Below are positions 22,236 to 32,896 of a DNA stretch of 64,000 nt, piece after piece; within the stretch, counting starts at the first letter, position 1; each line of letters opens with the position of its first letter. The stretch comes from Osedax fenrisi (taxonomy: Eukaryota; Annelida; Polychaeta; Sabellida; Siboglinidae). The notes under the pieces are model-generated. The model made no database searches. It was not told where the DNA came from and worked only from the letters and a program-made list of their open reading frames with translations. The translations under genes were made by a program, and so were the position numbers. The DNA lies in contig OZ025240.1 in assembly GCA_964019155.1 (NCBI GenBank), positions 40,336,715 to 40,400,714 on the forward strand, read 5' to 3'.

Positions 22236-25220
22236 CCCTACCTTACCAGGTCGAGCTTGCTCGGCAATTTATAACACGTTCTTTCCATTTATCTCTTTCT
22301 TTCATCGCAGCTGGTAATTCCTCGGTTCTATATCCAGTATCTTTCACCAGTTGATCGATATATGTTAAAGGCGGTCTTCCTCGAAATCGTTTGCCACTAG
22401 ATGGTTGCCAGAGTAGTAAGTCGCTTGCTAGTTAGCCTTCGCTTCTCCAGCAATGTCCTGCAAATCGTAATCGTTGTTCGCGTATAGCTACTGATATTTT
22501 GGGAATATTTCTGTATAGTTCCTTATTTGTCAGATGACTGATGATTCTTTCCATGACCTATTTAGAGCTGCTCGGACCATTCTAGTATAGGCTCCATCTA
22601 TTTTTCTCTCAAGTTTAACTGTTAGAGTCCACGATATGGCACCATATACAAGTACAGATTCAACTGCCGCTCTGAAAAAATTTCTTTTTAATTTGTCGGG
22701 CATCTTAGATTTCCAGATTTCCAGATTTCTTGCATACTATTTAGTGCTGACCAGGCTTTGGCAATTCTTATTTAAATATCATTTTCTGTTGACCCGTTGC
22801 AGCTCCCAAGTTGTTGAAATTTTCCACTTTTGCAATAATTTTACCATTTATGCTGTTTATTGTGATATCATCGGAGTCAGAATTTTGATTTAATTTTATG
22901 TATTGAGTTTTTTCAGTATTTATACTTCGTCCGATTTCATTTGATGTTACTTCTATTTGATGTAGCAGAGTATTTGCACTTTTTATATCATTTGTTGTGA
23001 TTGCTATATCGTCAGCATAATCAATATCAGTTATGTGTGTGGCCGGATAATATCTACTTCGTCGTTCAGTTAGTGTAAAACCTAATTCTGCGTTGATATC
23101 TACAGAAGTCTTAAGAATATAGTCGAGACATAATATAAACAGGAAGGGAGCAAGAGTATCTCCTTGCAGTCCCCAGTGGTAATCTCGAAAAAAGGCAGTA
23201 TCACCATCGGGAGATCTAACCATTAAACGAGTATTTCTATACAGCATCATTATAGCTTATATAGTTTCTGTTGGAATTCCATATATTTGCAGAATTTGCT
23301 CCATCTTATTTCGTTTGATAGAATCAAATGCTTTTGAGAAATCTATGAATAAAAGTGTTAATGGTAGGTTTTTTGATTTAAGACCTTCTAATATACGACG
23401 AATTGTTAAAATTTGTCCTGATGTAGATCTATTTTTCCTGAAACCATTTTGATTCTTCAGTAGAATAGGATATATTTCTGGTCTAATTCGGTTTAAAATC
23501 AGTAGGTTAAATATTTTCGCCGCAATTGATGTGAGTGTTATTCCCCTATAGTTTTTTGTTAGAGATAGATTTCCTTTTTTAGGGAAAGGCAGTATACATC
23601 CTTCTCTCCATCTTTCTGTAGTTTCTTGTGAATATACACTATTGCAGGATTCTAGTAAGAAATTTTGAAAGTCTTCTAGTTTCCATACTTCTGCTGGTAT
23701 TTCATCTAGCCCTACCGCTTTTCCATTTTAAATACTTTTTATAGCTTTAGTTAGTTCATAAGCGGTGAATAATCCTGTCTTGATATCTAGTTTAGTAATG
23801 TCTTGGTCTGATCTTTCATTTATGTCATCGTTTGTTGAAATTTATGTTAGTTTGCCAAGTAATTCTTTAAAGTGATCATGCCATAGCTTTATACGTTCTT
23901 TTTCGGAATTAGCTTTGTTGGACTTCTTCCTACCACTAACTTTATTCACTGTTTTCCATGCGAGTACAGACTTTTTAAAACTGATTGTATCTTCAATCTC
24001 TTCGATATTTCGTGTTACATATTCCTCTTGTTCTATTTGATACATATTTGTGAGTATATTTTGAGCGTATACAAAGTTTTTTATGTTTCTTGGTGAAGGA
24101 TCTATGTTTTTAAGTTCTGCTGCCTGATGAAGAAGTTCACATTTCTGACAGATAAGCAGCGTTTCCCATGGTAGACTCTTTATAAGTTTCGGTTTTAACG
24201 GGATTATATTTTCAGCAGCTTCTTTGCATGCTATCTCAAAATAGTTATATCTTGTATTTGTACTTACATCTATTGGTTTAAATTCTTGGAGGGTTTTAAA
24301 TCTATATTTAACCTCAGTTACAAACTTATTTCGGATATTAATATCTTGCTTCAGTTTAGTCCAATCATATGATTTATTATTACATAATTTCTTTTTGTTT
24401 GCTCTCAAACAGAGTAGTATTTCGGCTGATATTATACGATGATCAGATGCTAAACTTATGAAAGAATTGTAAGCTCTGCAGTTTTTTGCACTATTTTTCC
24501 ATTTTTTATTGATGATTATAAAATCAATTTGTGATTTAAAATTATTTGGAGAGGTATGTATCCATAGTTGACCTGATCTTTTCTGAAAGTGTGTATACAA
24601 ACATAGAAGATTATTTTCATGAACGAAATTTTTAAGCATATTTCCATTTGATTTGTAGTTATGTGAAAAGAATATTTGTATCCATTTTCTTTGCCGAGGT
24701 GTGCATTGAAGTCTCCTCCGATTACTAGTACATTATGTTTTGGAATATGCCTTGTGTAAGACGTTAGAACAACATAGAATCTCTCTGTTTCCTCTTGGTC
24801 ACTCACATTTGTTGGGCTATAGCATGATATTACTGTTGTCAATGGGTTTCCCATGAAATGTAATGCCACTATTCTGTTTGATATAATAACGATACTTTTT
24901 ATTGCATTATAAGCTCTTAAGTTAATTAATATTCCAACACCACCGATGGCAGCATTTCTGACACTATTTCTCCATGCAGAGCAGGTTAGAAATTTCCATT
25001 TTCCGAATGTATGTTCTTTGATATCATCTATGTGTACAAATCTATGTTCTTGTATACATATAAGCTCTTGTCCAGTTTTTTCAGCAGCGGATATCAGTTC
25101 TGGTATTTTCCATACTTCTTGCAGCGTTTGTGTGTTTATGCTCCCGATTTTAAATGTTTTCTTAGATTTCAGCAATTTTGGTAAATTTGTATTTATATTT
25201 TTCTCTTTAATGATATTTAT
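22236..25220 (-). mobile_element. RTE-like retrotransposon, copy 2 (minus strand, broken)
   Basis: Read on the minus strand from 25175, it opens with a short N-terminus and an endonuclease-like domain (NTQTLQ, ICIQEHRFVH, VISCYSPTN, VIGGDFNAHLGKENG). It shifts frame near 24640 and continues through QIDFIIINKKW and ASDHRIISAE. It stops after ELLGKLT near 23842, then resumes in pieces. Reverse transcriptase shows LQGDTLAPFLFILCLDYILK and YADDIAITTND (23250-22990). The C-terminal RGRPPLTYIDQL is near 22380. Several stops and frameshifts make it inactive. It is a better copy of the family than 12355-17008. Confidence 0.85.
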
Positions 25221-25575
25221 ATATATATATATATATATATAATATATTAGTTAGAATCATTTATGTTATGAACTAGAATATATATATATATATATATATA
25301 AATGATATATATAAATGATAAATTTTTAAGATTACAATACATTACTATAGGATAAGGTTCACGCTATATCTTGAATTAATGCATTGAATTGTTGAATACG
25401 CACACTCAGATGTATACTCCACCTATAAATATAAAATATAATAGTTACGTATGTTTATCCCACTTATTATACTAATATGTATATATATTACAATATAGTT
25501 ACTATATTATATATACTTATATCTCGACTAAAGGCAAACATTTATTAATAAACAATAATATGACACGAATCAAAT
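25221..25575. other. AT-rich sequence with (TA)n
   Basis: TA runs at 25214-25247 and 25279-25302 with no gene-like sequence. Confidence 0.6.
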
Positions 25576-25768
25576 TAGTGATGTAAATGATGCCGAGCTT
25601 TTATATTCCGAGCCGAGACTTTCGGTTATTGATAACGAGCCGACTTTCATTTTCGGAAAAAAAAAGGAGTCTGAGACTCTAGCTAAACATGCCCGAACCG
25701 TGCTGAGACTATAGATAACTGAGACTGCATCAATGCTTTAGATATGAGCATCATTTACATCACTAGTT
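25576..25768. mobile_element. MITE, hAT-like ends TAGTGATGTAAATGATGC
   Basis: The left end TAGTGATGTAAATGATGC and inverted right end TAGTGATGTAAATGATGC match, about 193 bp apart. The 8-bp flanks AATCAAAT and GTTCAAAT agree at six positions, consistent with an aged duplication. Inside are GAGCCGAGACT-type motifs shared with 4340-4780. Confidence 0.7.
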
Positions 25769-25925
25769 CAAATATAGAAGAATTTAATGATATCATAATA
25801 ACGGAATATTTAGTAAATGGCTATTGTTAAATATAGGACATGAATCACTGTATATACATCTCAAATATATAATGAATGAGATTATATACAATAAAGTTTA
25901 TATAAAAGTATAAGCAATCATACTG

Positions 25926-26190
25926 CCTATGTGGCGCAGTTGGCTAGGACATTAGACACACAAGCATTAGGGCACGTGATCAAGCCTTGTCCGGACCATT
26001 AAAAGAGGTCTTAAAATAATATTTAGAAATAATCTTATATAATTGTTGTTCTTACATAAATGATCAACTCTTGTTAAAACTATGTATTCCTTAACATGAG
26101 AGCGGATTCGAAGGGTTATTAGAGCCATATGGTTATAAGTGAAAACTTCATCTAAGTTCCTGGATGGGATGACAGGACTCCACCAATATA
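25926..26190 (+). mobile_element. tRNA-derived SINE, copy 2
   Basis: The tRNA-like head (GTGGCGCAGTTGGCTAGGAC at 25931-25950, and a decayed B-box with ATCAAGCCTTGTCC at about 25979-25992) and the roughly 190-bp body align along their length with the SINE at 6536-6785. Shared body landmarks include GATCAACTC, GGATTCGAAGGG and CTAAGTTCCT. The opposite-strand 133-codon frame is chance. Confidence 0.75.
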
Positions 26191-26433
26191 AAAATTGAAC
26201 AATAAATAAAACAAAGAGTAGGCAATATATTAATATATAAATAATATATTGACTAGCACCCCTATAGTTGAACCACAGAAATTGTTGTGTTAAGTTGGCT
26301 ACAACATTATACTGGGGGTTAGAAGAGGATATATACTTCCTAGCACATACAATACCTATAAATACCATAGCACATATTCAATTGAAATAAATCGTCACAT
26401 ATAATGCTAATATAATATATATATATTTATATA

Positions 26434-26474
<41 letters not shown>

Positions 26475-26512
26475 TTATAATATACTATAGTAGCTATCGT
26501 AAGTATATTAAA

Positions 26513-26560
<48 letters not shown>

Positions 26561-27690
26561 TAATATCTAGTGTTACAATTATTAACTTGTGTTACACAAG
26601 CAAGCATAATAATTTCCATTTGTACCTATACAGATGTGCATTCGATCATAATATTTGTCTATATATAGGAGTGATTATTAAAGTAGTTGTCATGCATGCT
26701 TTGTTATATTTATCATATTGATACATAGTAATCAACTGCTGTATTTAGGTCATATTACAGTTTACTACTAAGAGTATTATTTGTGTGAGTAGGAAATTTC
26801 AAAAAGTTAATGTCATTGCCGTCGTATATATCACTTGATCCATAATAAGTATATTAATTACTAATTTAATTATCACAATTTATTAATTATAATAAAATAT
26901 ATAATAATTAATAATTAATAATTAATATATATTTTATTATAATTAATTATTAATAATTACTATGTTTAAAACTATAATCTTCCCTCATATTATTTTATTA
27001 TTATTCCAAACCTCTTTATTGTCTAGTAAGATGAAATATGCTATAGTATCGCTCAACAATAGTTTGATATATTACAATTGAAATTTAGATTAATAAAAGT
27101 AATATGTAAATATTATCAAATATACTTTAATTTAAAAAATGAATAAGTGTTACTTAAATTAGTAGTTTATTATAGCTAGGTATTCATAAATAAAATAATA
27201 TTAACTATATTATAAAATAATATAAAATCAAATCCATAAAAAAATAAATTCAAATATATACCAATGATTTCAAGAAATAAATTTAAATAAATATCAATGA
27301 TTTTCCAAAGTAAGGATCCATGTGGTAAGATTATACCCCATGGATACTTTAGAAAATGGGGATATATAAAATAGTTGATATACCCCTGGGATAGACATTA
27401 TAGTGGGTTACACTCGATAACAGCATAAATTATATAAGGAAATAGACATTCGAGTGGGACCAATATAATTTATATATATATATTTGGTAATCGACCCCCC
27501 TCAATGTCCATGAATAAGAGTTTAATAACTTGTATTTATTCTAATTATATCATAGATATTGAGTGTTTTCCTTACTCCAATGTCTGTGAATTATACCAAG
27601 ACCTAAGTCTTGATTATACATACATATCAAAAGAATACATATATCAAAAAAGATTGTCCGAAGGTGCTTGGTAAAATCTGTGTATATAAT
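26191..27690. other. AT-rich sequence with long (TA)n runs
   Basis: The TA runs span about 26411-26558. A stretch near 26246-26285 (ATATTGAC...CCCTATAGTTGAAC) resembles 1468-1515 and may be part of another dispersed repeat. No exon is seen. Confidence 0.5.
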
Positions 27691-27697
27691 TAGTTTA

Positions 27698-27975
27698 ATA
27701 TGCTGCTATTATACTGCCATTATGCTAATATTATGCTGCTATTAATTTAAAAAGTATATTATGCTACTATTATGCTGCTATTCTAATAATAGCAGCATAA
27801 TATACTTTTAAAATTAATAGCAGCATAATATTAGCATAATGGCAGCATAATAGCATGACAAATTAATAGCAGCACAATATACATTTAATAGCAGCATAAT
27901 GACAGCATAATATCACAATGTAAACATTTGAGGCTCTAGCATATGATGTTATGATGCTATTATGCTGCTCTTACT
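27698..27975. mobile_element. Palindromic element built from TATTATGCTGCTATTA motifs
   Basis: The arms 27704-27782 and 27786-27855 are near-perfect inverted copies (about 70 bp each). Further copies of the GCAGCATAATA motif follow to 27975, about nine in both orientations. There is no coding sequence. A long hairpin or cruciform could form. Confidence 0.7.
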
Positions 27976-28179
27976 GTTAGCTGGGATATCTGTATATTTA
28001 CCAGGGAAAATACAAATCTATGAATTATATCGGATTATATTATTGTTATTGTTATCCTTTTACCTCTATCCTCATAAATGACCCATATTTTCCCATATTG
28101 ACTACTTCTCATCACTATTCGATCACCTTACTAGTTCTTACTAGATCACCTTACCTAACACTTTACTATCAAATTTATA

Positions 28180-28233
28180 GTATCAATACATCCTATAACC
28201 TCGAGGTTATAAGAGGTATTGAGTATACTTTTA
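28180..28233. repeat. Short palindromic motif, AATACCTC family
   Basis: CAATACATCCTATAACCTCG is followed at once by its inverted copy AGGTTATAAGAGGTATTG. Compare 2043-2094 and 32204-32250. Confidence 0.55.
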
Positions 28234-28289
28234 TAATTATATTAATGACTCCAAACTCATTTCTAACTGGTCCATTAAAAAAAAGTCCT

Positions 28290-28325
28290 CTTACATATGT
28301 CACTCACTCGAGTGACATATGTAAG
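28290..28325. repeat. Perfect 16-bp hairpin
   Basis: CTTACATATGTCACTC, a 4-nt loop, then GAGTGACATATGTAAG. It is followed by three ATGACAT-type tandem repeats. It may be the tip of a small transposon. Confidence 0.7.
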
Positions 28326-28364
28326 ATGACATATGACATATGACATACACCATAAATTCTAAAC

Positions 28365-28600
28365 CTAGGTTTCTAGAAAAATTACAATATTTCCGGGAAC
28401 TTGCAGGAAATATTGTAATTTTATAACGATTTTCTATCAATTTAATTAAAATTGTAATGGGATATCCCCTTACTTTCCGGCAAATTGCCTGAAATATAGT
28501 AACTTTAAAGGGGTATCCCATTACAACTGGATATAAAATCGTTTTAAAGTTACAATATTTCGGCAAGTTGTTTGAAATACTTGTAGTGGGGTACACGCTT
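28365..28600. repeat. Dispersed repeat with nested inverted segments
   Basis: GGGATATCCCC, TTACTTTCCGGCAAATTGCC and GGAAATATTGTAA-type pieces appear in both orientations. A related stretch lies at about 51080-51230 (GGGGTATCCC, AACTTGCCGGAAATATAG). It is a small non-coding family. Confidence 0.55.
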
Positions 28601-28785
28601 TACATGACTGCTCTAATAACACTAATACATTCACTAACATAATTACGTTCCAATACCGATATTTCCCTAAGTTATAATCACACGTTAAACCATTCATCGA
28701 CGTTTAAATATCGAAACGTGTTTTCAGTTATATTATTCCATCATTATGATACTCACTTCTAACATTCATTATATATATATATATA

Positions 28786-29820
28786 ATGAATTTTAAGAAG
28801 AATGAGACTCCCAGGTTGGACGGCTTTAATATAATTACTACTGGGGAAGGGTACTCCATTATCACAAGTAAGTGCAACGCGGATGACGGGGGTGTTTTAA
28901 AGCCGAAAGGACGAACATCAACTGAAAATAGTGCAACGAAAATGACAGAGGCAAGCCATAGAATAGCAAAAGAAAGAATGAGAATAGGTACATGGAACGT
29001 AAGAATAATGAATAATGGAAATTTGGAAGTATTCAAGAGAGAAATGGCAAGGACTGGTGTTGATTTGCTAGGAATAAGAGAGATGAAATGGACAGGAATG
29101 AGACATTTTACATCAGATGAATATGAAATCTACTACTCTGGACAGGAGACATTGAAGCGAAATGGAGTGGCATTTATATGTAATAATGAAATACGAAGAT
29201 GTGTACTGGGCTTCAACCCAGTAGATGACAGAATTGCCACATTACGTATACAGTGCAAGCCGATAAACATAACAGTAGTACACATATATGCCCCAACATC
29301 CAGCGCAGAAGAAGAAGACAGTGATGCATTTTATGATAAAGTACAATCTGTATTGGACCAGATACCTAATGGCGATATTCTGTATATCATAGGTGACTGG
29401 AACACCAAGGTTGGGAAGGAATTATCAATTGATATCACTGGTAACTTTGGTTTGGGCAAGAAGAATGAAAGAGGGGATCAACTTGTAGAATTCTGTAGTA
29501 GAAACGATCTTAGAATAATGAATACATTCTTCAAGTTACACCCACGAAGGCTATACACATGGATATCACCTGACAACTCTACCAGAAATCAAATTGATTA
29601 CATATTATGCAAATCGAGATGGAAAAGTAGCATAAAGCGAGTCACAACTCTACCGGGAGCAGATTGTGGTATTGACCATAATCTGCTCATAGACGATATC
29701 AAGGTCAAGCTCAAGCGAATAAAACGATCAATGCAAACTCAAATATACGATGTGGAAAAAATCGGACTTGACTATAGTATAGTCAAGTGTATACAGTGTA
29801 GAAATAAAAAACAGGTTTAA
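28786..29820 (+). CDS. RTE endonuclease domain (frame 1 of broken ORF)
   Basis: Encodes about 344 residues. An N-terminal extension of about 65 residues precedes an apurinic/apyrimidinic endonuclease-like domain with GTWNVR, REMKWTG, HIYAPT, IIGDWNTKVG, the QIDYIL segment and a terminal GIDHNLLI (the SDH-type motif with Ile for Ser). This nuclease would nick target DNA to prime reverse transcription. From about 29785 the true frame continues in another phase and leads without a stop into the next entry, so the last 15 or so residues of this frame are shift artefacts. The start codon is the first ATG after a TA run and is provisional. Confidence 0.85.
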   Translation: MNFKKNETPRLDGFNIITTGEGYSIITSKCNADDGGVLKPKGRTSTENSATKMTEASHRIAKERMRIGTWNVRIMNNGNLEVFKREMARTGVDLLGIREMKWTGMRHFTSDEYEIYYSGQETLKRNGVAFICNNEIRRCVLGFNPVDDRIATLRIQCKPINITVVHIYAPTSSAEEEDSDAFYDKVQSVLDQIPNGDILYIIGDWNTKVGKELSIDITGNFGLGKKNERGDQLVEFCSRNDLRIMNTFFKLHPRRLYTWISPDNSTRNQIDYILCKSRWKSSIKRVTTLPGADCGIDHNLLIDDIKVKLKRIKRSMQTQIYDVEKIGLDYSIVKCIQCRNKKQV

Positions 29821-29980
29821 CGCACTGCAAACAGAAGACAGAACACCAGAAGAACTATGGATTGGTATTCGGACTATTCTAATAGAGACAGCAAATAAAA
29901 AGGTCCCGAAAGTCAAAAGGAAGAAAGTCTCAAAGTGGCTTTCGGAAGAAGCTCTAAAAATTGCCAAAGAGCGAAAGGAT

Positions 29981-31744
29981 ATGCGTAGCAAAGGAAAGTA
30001 TGAAGAATATCGAAAGCTTAACGCAGCATTTCAGAAGAAAGCAAGACAAGATAAAGAGCAAATTATCAGAGAAAAATTCAGACAAATTGAAGAGTTAAAT
30101 AAAATAGGTAAGATTATAGACTTATTCAAAGAAATAAAAGAGATGACTGGCTCACGAAGCTCATTAGGTTGTGCTATGAAATTAAGTAATGGAAAAGTGG
30201 TTTCTGAAGAAAAGGAAATAAAAAAGAGATGGCATCAATATACTGAAAATCTATATAGAAGAGATATTAATATGAATGATAATTGTAATGTACATTTATA
30301 TGAAGATGAACCTGATGTATTAGAGATAGAAGTAAATGAAGCAATACAGCACATATATAACAGAAAAGCTCCAGGTTGTGATGGAATACCGATAGAGTTT
30401 CTAAAAGCAGGAGGAGATGAGGAAATTAGAGTCATGACAAATCTATGTAATAGCATATGGAAAATGAAGACATGGCCAAATGATTGGAAGAAGTCCATAT
30501 ATGTCCATATTTACAAGAAAGGAGATAAAAAAGAATGTGGGAATTATCGAACTATTGCCTTTATCTCACATGCTAGCAAAATACTTCTGAGAGTTCTACA
30601 AAAAAGACTGGATGCCTTCCTTATCCCTGAAATACCGATCGAACAAGCTAGGTTCCGAAGAGGTAGAGGAACTAGAGACCACATATCAAACCTGAGATGG
30701 CTGATGGAAAGATCTAGGGATAATCAAAGAGAACTATTCATGTGTTTTATTGACTACAAGAAGGCATTTGACTGTGTAGACCATCAACGATTATGGAACA
30801 CTCTCAAAGGTATGGGAGTACCTGCACATTTGATTGCCATGCTTAGTAACTTATATACAAATCAGGAAGCGACTATAAGGACAGAGTATGGAGAGACAGG
30901 CAACATACCGATTGGTAAAGGAGTACGCCAGGGTTGCATTCTATCTCCATTGCTATTCAACATCTATGCAGAAAATATAATGCGAGAGGCTCTAGATAAG
31001 TGGGACAAAGGCATTGGCATAGGTGGAAGGAAAGTATCAAACCTGAGATATGCGGATGACACCACATTGATAGCCGGTAATAGAGAGGACGTTATAGAAC
31101 TTATAGAAAAAGTCAAATCGTCGAGTGAGAAAGCTGGGTTATATCTAAATGTCAAAAAAACTAAGGTGATGGCAACAGGAGAACTAGATTATATAATAGT
31201 TGATGGCGGAAATATAGAAGTAGTTGAAAGATTTGTCTTTCTGGGAGCCTTGATAACAAGTGACGGAAAAATAGATATGGAATTACGCAGAAGAATTGCA
31301 AAGGGAAAAAGTGCAATGGGGAGTCCGAGGAAAATTTTTAAAGATAGAGATTTAAGACTCGCCACTAAAGTAAAAATTGTACAAACACTTATTTTCCCGA
31401 TTATTCTATACGGTGCAGAAACCTGGACTCTAAAGAAGAAGGAAAGAGCAAAAATCGATGCTTTCGAAATGTGGTGTTGGAGAAACCTTGGAGTGACCTA
31501 TATAGATTGGAAGACAAATATAGAAATCATTGCCAGAATAAAACCCAAAAAAACGCTAGAGGCAGACATTTTCAAACTTGCCTTATCATACTTCGGACAC
31601 GAGGTGAGAGCGGACTCGATGGAGCTACAGCTGATGCTAGGAAAGATGGATGGTCAACGGCGAAGGGGTATGCCACACATAACGTGGCTGAACAATGTGC
31701 AGAATTATATAGCCAACGACAACATCATGAAGATACTAGCATAA
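29981..31744 (+). CDS. RTE reverse transcriptase domain (frame 2 of broken ORF)
   Basis: 587 residues from the first ATG, but the frame is open back to about 29785, so the Met is internal. Reverse transcriptase motifs are in order: NYRTIAFIS, FIDYKKAFDCVDH, GVRQGCILSPLLFNIYAENI and the catalytic RYADDTTL (Asp pair at residues 359-360 of this frame). A thumb and C-terminal region follow with VFLGALITSDGKI, ILYGAETWTLKKKE and a basic GQRRRGMPHITWL. A TAA at 31742 truncates it shortly before the expected end; the following codons remain in frame and family-like. With the frameshift, this copy is not expected to be autonomous. Confidence 0.9.
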   Translation: MRSKGKYEEYRKLNAAFQKKARQDKEQIIREKFRQIEELNKIGKIIDLFKEIKEMTGSRSSLGCAMKLSNGKVVSEEKEIKKRWHQYTENLYRRDINMNDNCNVHLYEDEPDVLEIEVNEAIQHIYNRKAPGCDGIPIEFLKAGGDEEIRVMTNLCNSIWKMKTWPNDWKKSIYVHIYKKGDKKECGNYRTIAFISHASKILLRVLQKRLDAFLIPEIPIEQARFRRGRGTRDHISNLRWLMERSRDNQRELFMCFIDYKKAFDCVDHQRLWNTLKGMGVPAHLIAMLSNLYTNQEATIRTEYGETGNIPIGKGVRQGCILSPLLFNIYAENIMREALDKWDKGIGIGGRKVSNLRYADDTTLIAGNREDVIELIEKVKSSSEKAGLYLNVKKTKVMATGELDYIIVDGGNIEVVERFVFLGALITSDGKIDMELRRRIAKGKSAMGSPRKIFKDRDLRLATKVKIVQTLIFPIILYGAETWTLKKKERAKIDAFEMWCWRNLGVTYIDWKTNIEIIARIKPKKTLEADIFKLALSYFGHEVRADSMELQLMLGKMDGQRRRGMPHITWLNNVQNYIANDNIMKILA

Positions 31745-31824
31745 GCCAGAAATATAGTGATATGGAGAGGAACTGTCATGGACGTCGCCAGGGGTCGGTT
31801 ACGACTCGACGGCACAAGGTAAAT

Positions 31825-32580
31825 ATATATATAAGTCCATATCCAATGGATATTATCCATACATATATTCAGAACAATATATATAATTTTATGTTACAGT
31901 AAATGTGATTAAATTTGATTGAAAGTATTTAGATATGTATGATTTTCTAAAGATAATGCATCTATATTGAAGAGTCGTGGATCTTGCTTGAATTTTAGTA
32001 GAATACTCACTCTTTTATCAAGCATAACCATTACCCATATCATAGATTTAGTGGTACTCTAAATATATAATCCATAGTATGGGTTCCATACTAATTATCA
32101 GCCAACTTAATATAAATAAATCTGTTGAAACGCAAACTATATCTGTAAAGTAAAGAAATATATATTACTGTAATCTATATTTATTTAAATTGCAACTCCT
32201 TCGTAATACCAAGACCTCATATAACGAGGTTATAGGAGGTCTTGGTAATACCTCCGATATATATTGGTCAACGTATCAACCTTATAACTCCTGTATAACA
32301 TTTTCAATATATATAGATAACCAACTAATCCAATATATTAACATCTTCCTTGATATAAATAAATAAAATTACATAATGTATCCATTACCAACGTTATTAT
32401 ATCAGATTTGGCTATACAACTATTACACATTATATAAATAGTATCATTGTCTAAGCTTATATAAATATTCTACGAATGATACTTCTGAAAATCTTACGTT
32501 ATGGCACTTGATTAGTGTAACTTTGTAATAGACATATGTCTAATATTAGAGTCCACGCCTAATATCTATGAACTTATCAC
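31825..32580. other. AT-rich sequence between two retrotransposons
   Basis: No exon is seen. Contains the palindromic motif at 32204-32250 (listed separately). The last five bases, ATCAC, are the left target duplication of the gypsy element. Confidence 0.6.
32204..32250. repeat. Short palindromic motif, ATACC..GACCTC family
   Basis: AATACCAAGACCTCATATAA is followed by its inverted copy (GGTTATAGGAGGTCTTGG). It is the third member of the small family at 2043-2094 and 28180-28233. Confidence 0.6.
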
Positions 32581-32782
32581 TGTTGTATTGTTATTTATAG
32601 TCATTGAATATGACCTGCGACCCTTGACATATTTCATATTAACTTCCTCTTGTAAATAAATATATATCTAGTTAGACGTGTTTTATTAATATATCAAATC
32701 TTCGTAGCACAAACTCGTAACTTAGCCATTCTTTGCATCCAGATCTATTCCGTTATAGTTAGAACAATAAACTATCATAACA
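32581..32782 (+). repeat. Gypsy 5' LTR
   Basis: Starts TGTTGTATTG and ends ACTATCATAACA. Identical to 36957-37158. It should carry the promoter and polyadenylation signals; an AATAAA lies near its 3' end. Confidence 0.97.
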
Positions 32783-32794
32783 TGGTGACAGCGG
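32783..32794 (+). promoter_or_regulatory. Gypsy primer-binding site
   Basis: TGGTGACAGCGG directly follows the 5' LTR, where the 3' CCA end of a host tRNA primes minus-strand DNA synthesis. The tRNA species is not identified. Confidence 0.75.
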
Positions 32795-32896
32795 TAAAAA
32801 AACGAACGCCAGAATCAGACATTTAAAGCCTTTTAAAAAAAAAAGCACGTGTACGGACAAATTTTTTTTTAACAAATTTAAAAAAAAATAATAATT

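Larger units (their letters stand above)
28786..31820 (+). mobile_element. BovB-like RTE retrotransposon, nearly intact
   Basis: One long coding region (endonuclease then reverse transcriptase) is interrupted by a single frameshift near 29785 and a premature stop at 31742-31744. After that stop the frame continues about 25 codons to the likely true end near 31818. The base composition is much less AT-rich than its surroundings. The interval covers the coding part; the 5' start and target duplication were not located. The family assignment rests on the order and wording of motifs typical of BovB-type RTE elements. Confidence 0.85.

Noticed and set aside
22636..25242. Plus-strand frames at 22636 and 24946
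   Set aside because: Antisense to the RTE copy on the minus strand.
31471..31902. 143-codon frame overlapping the end of the BovB-like RT
   Set aside because: A shifted shadow of the RT frame; the family-like sequence is in the original frame on both sides of the stop.
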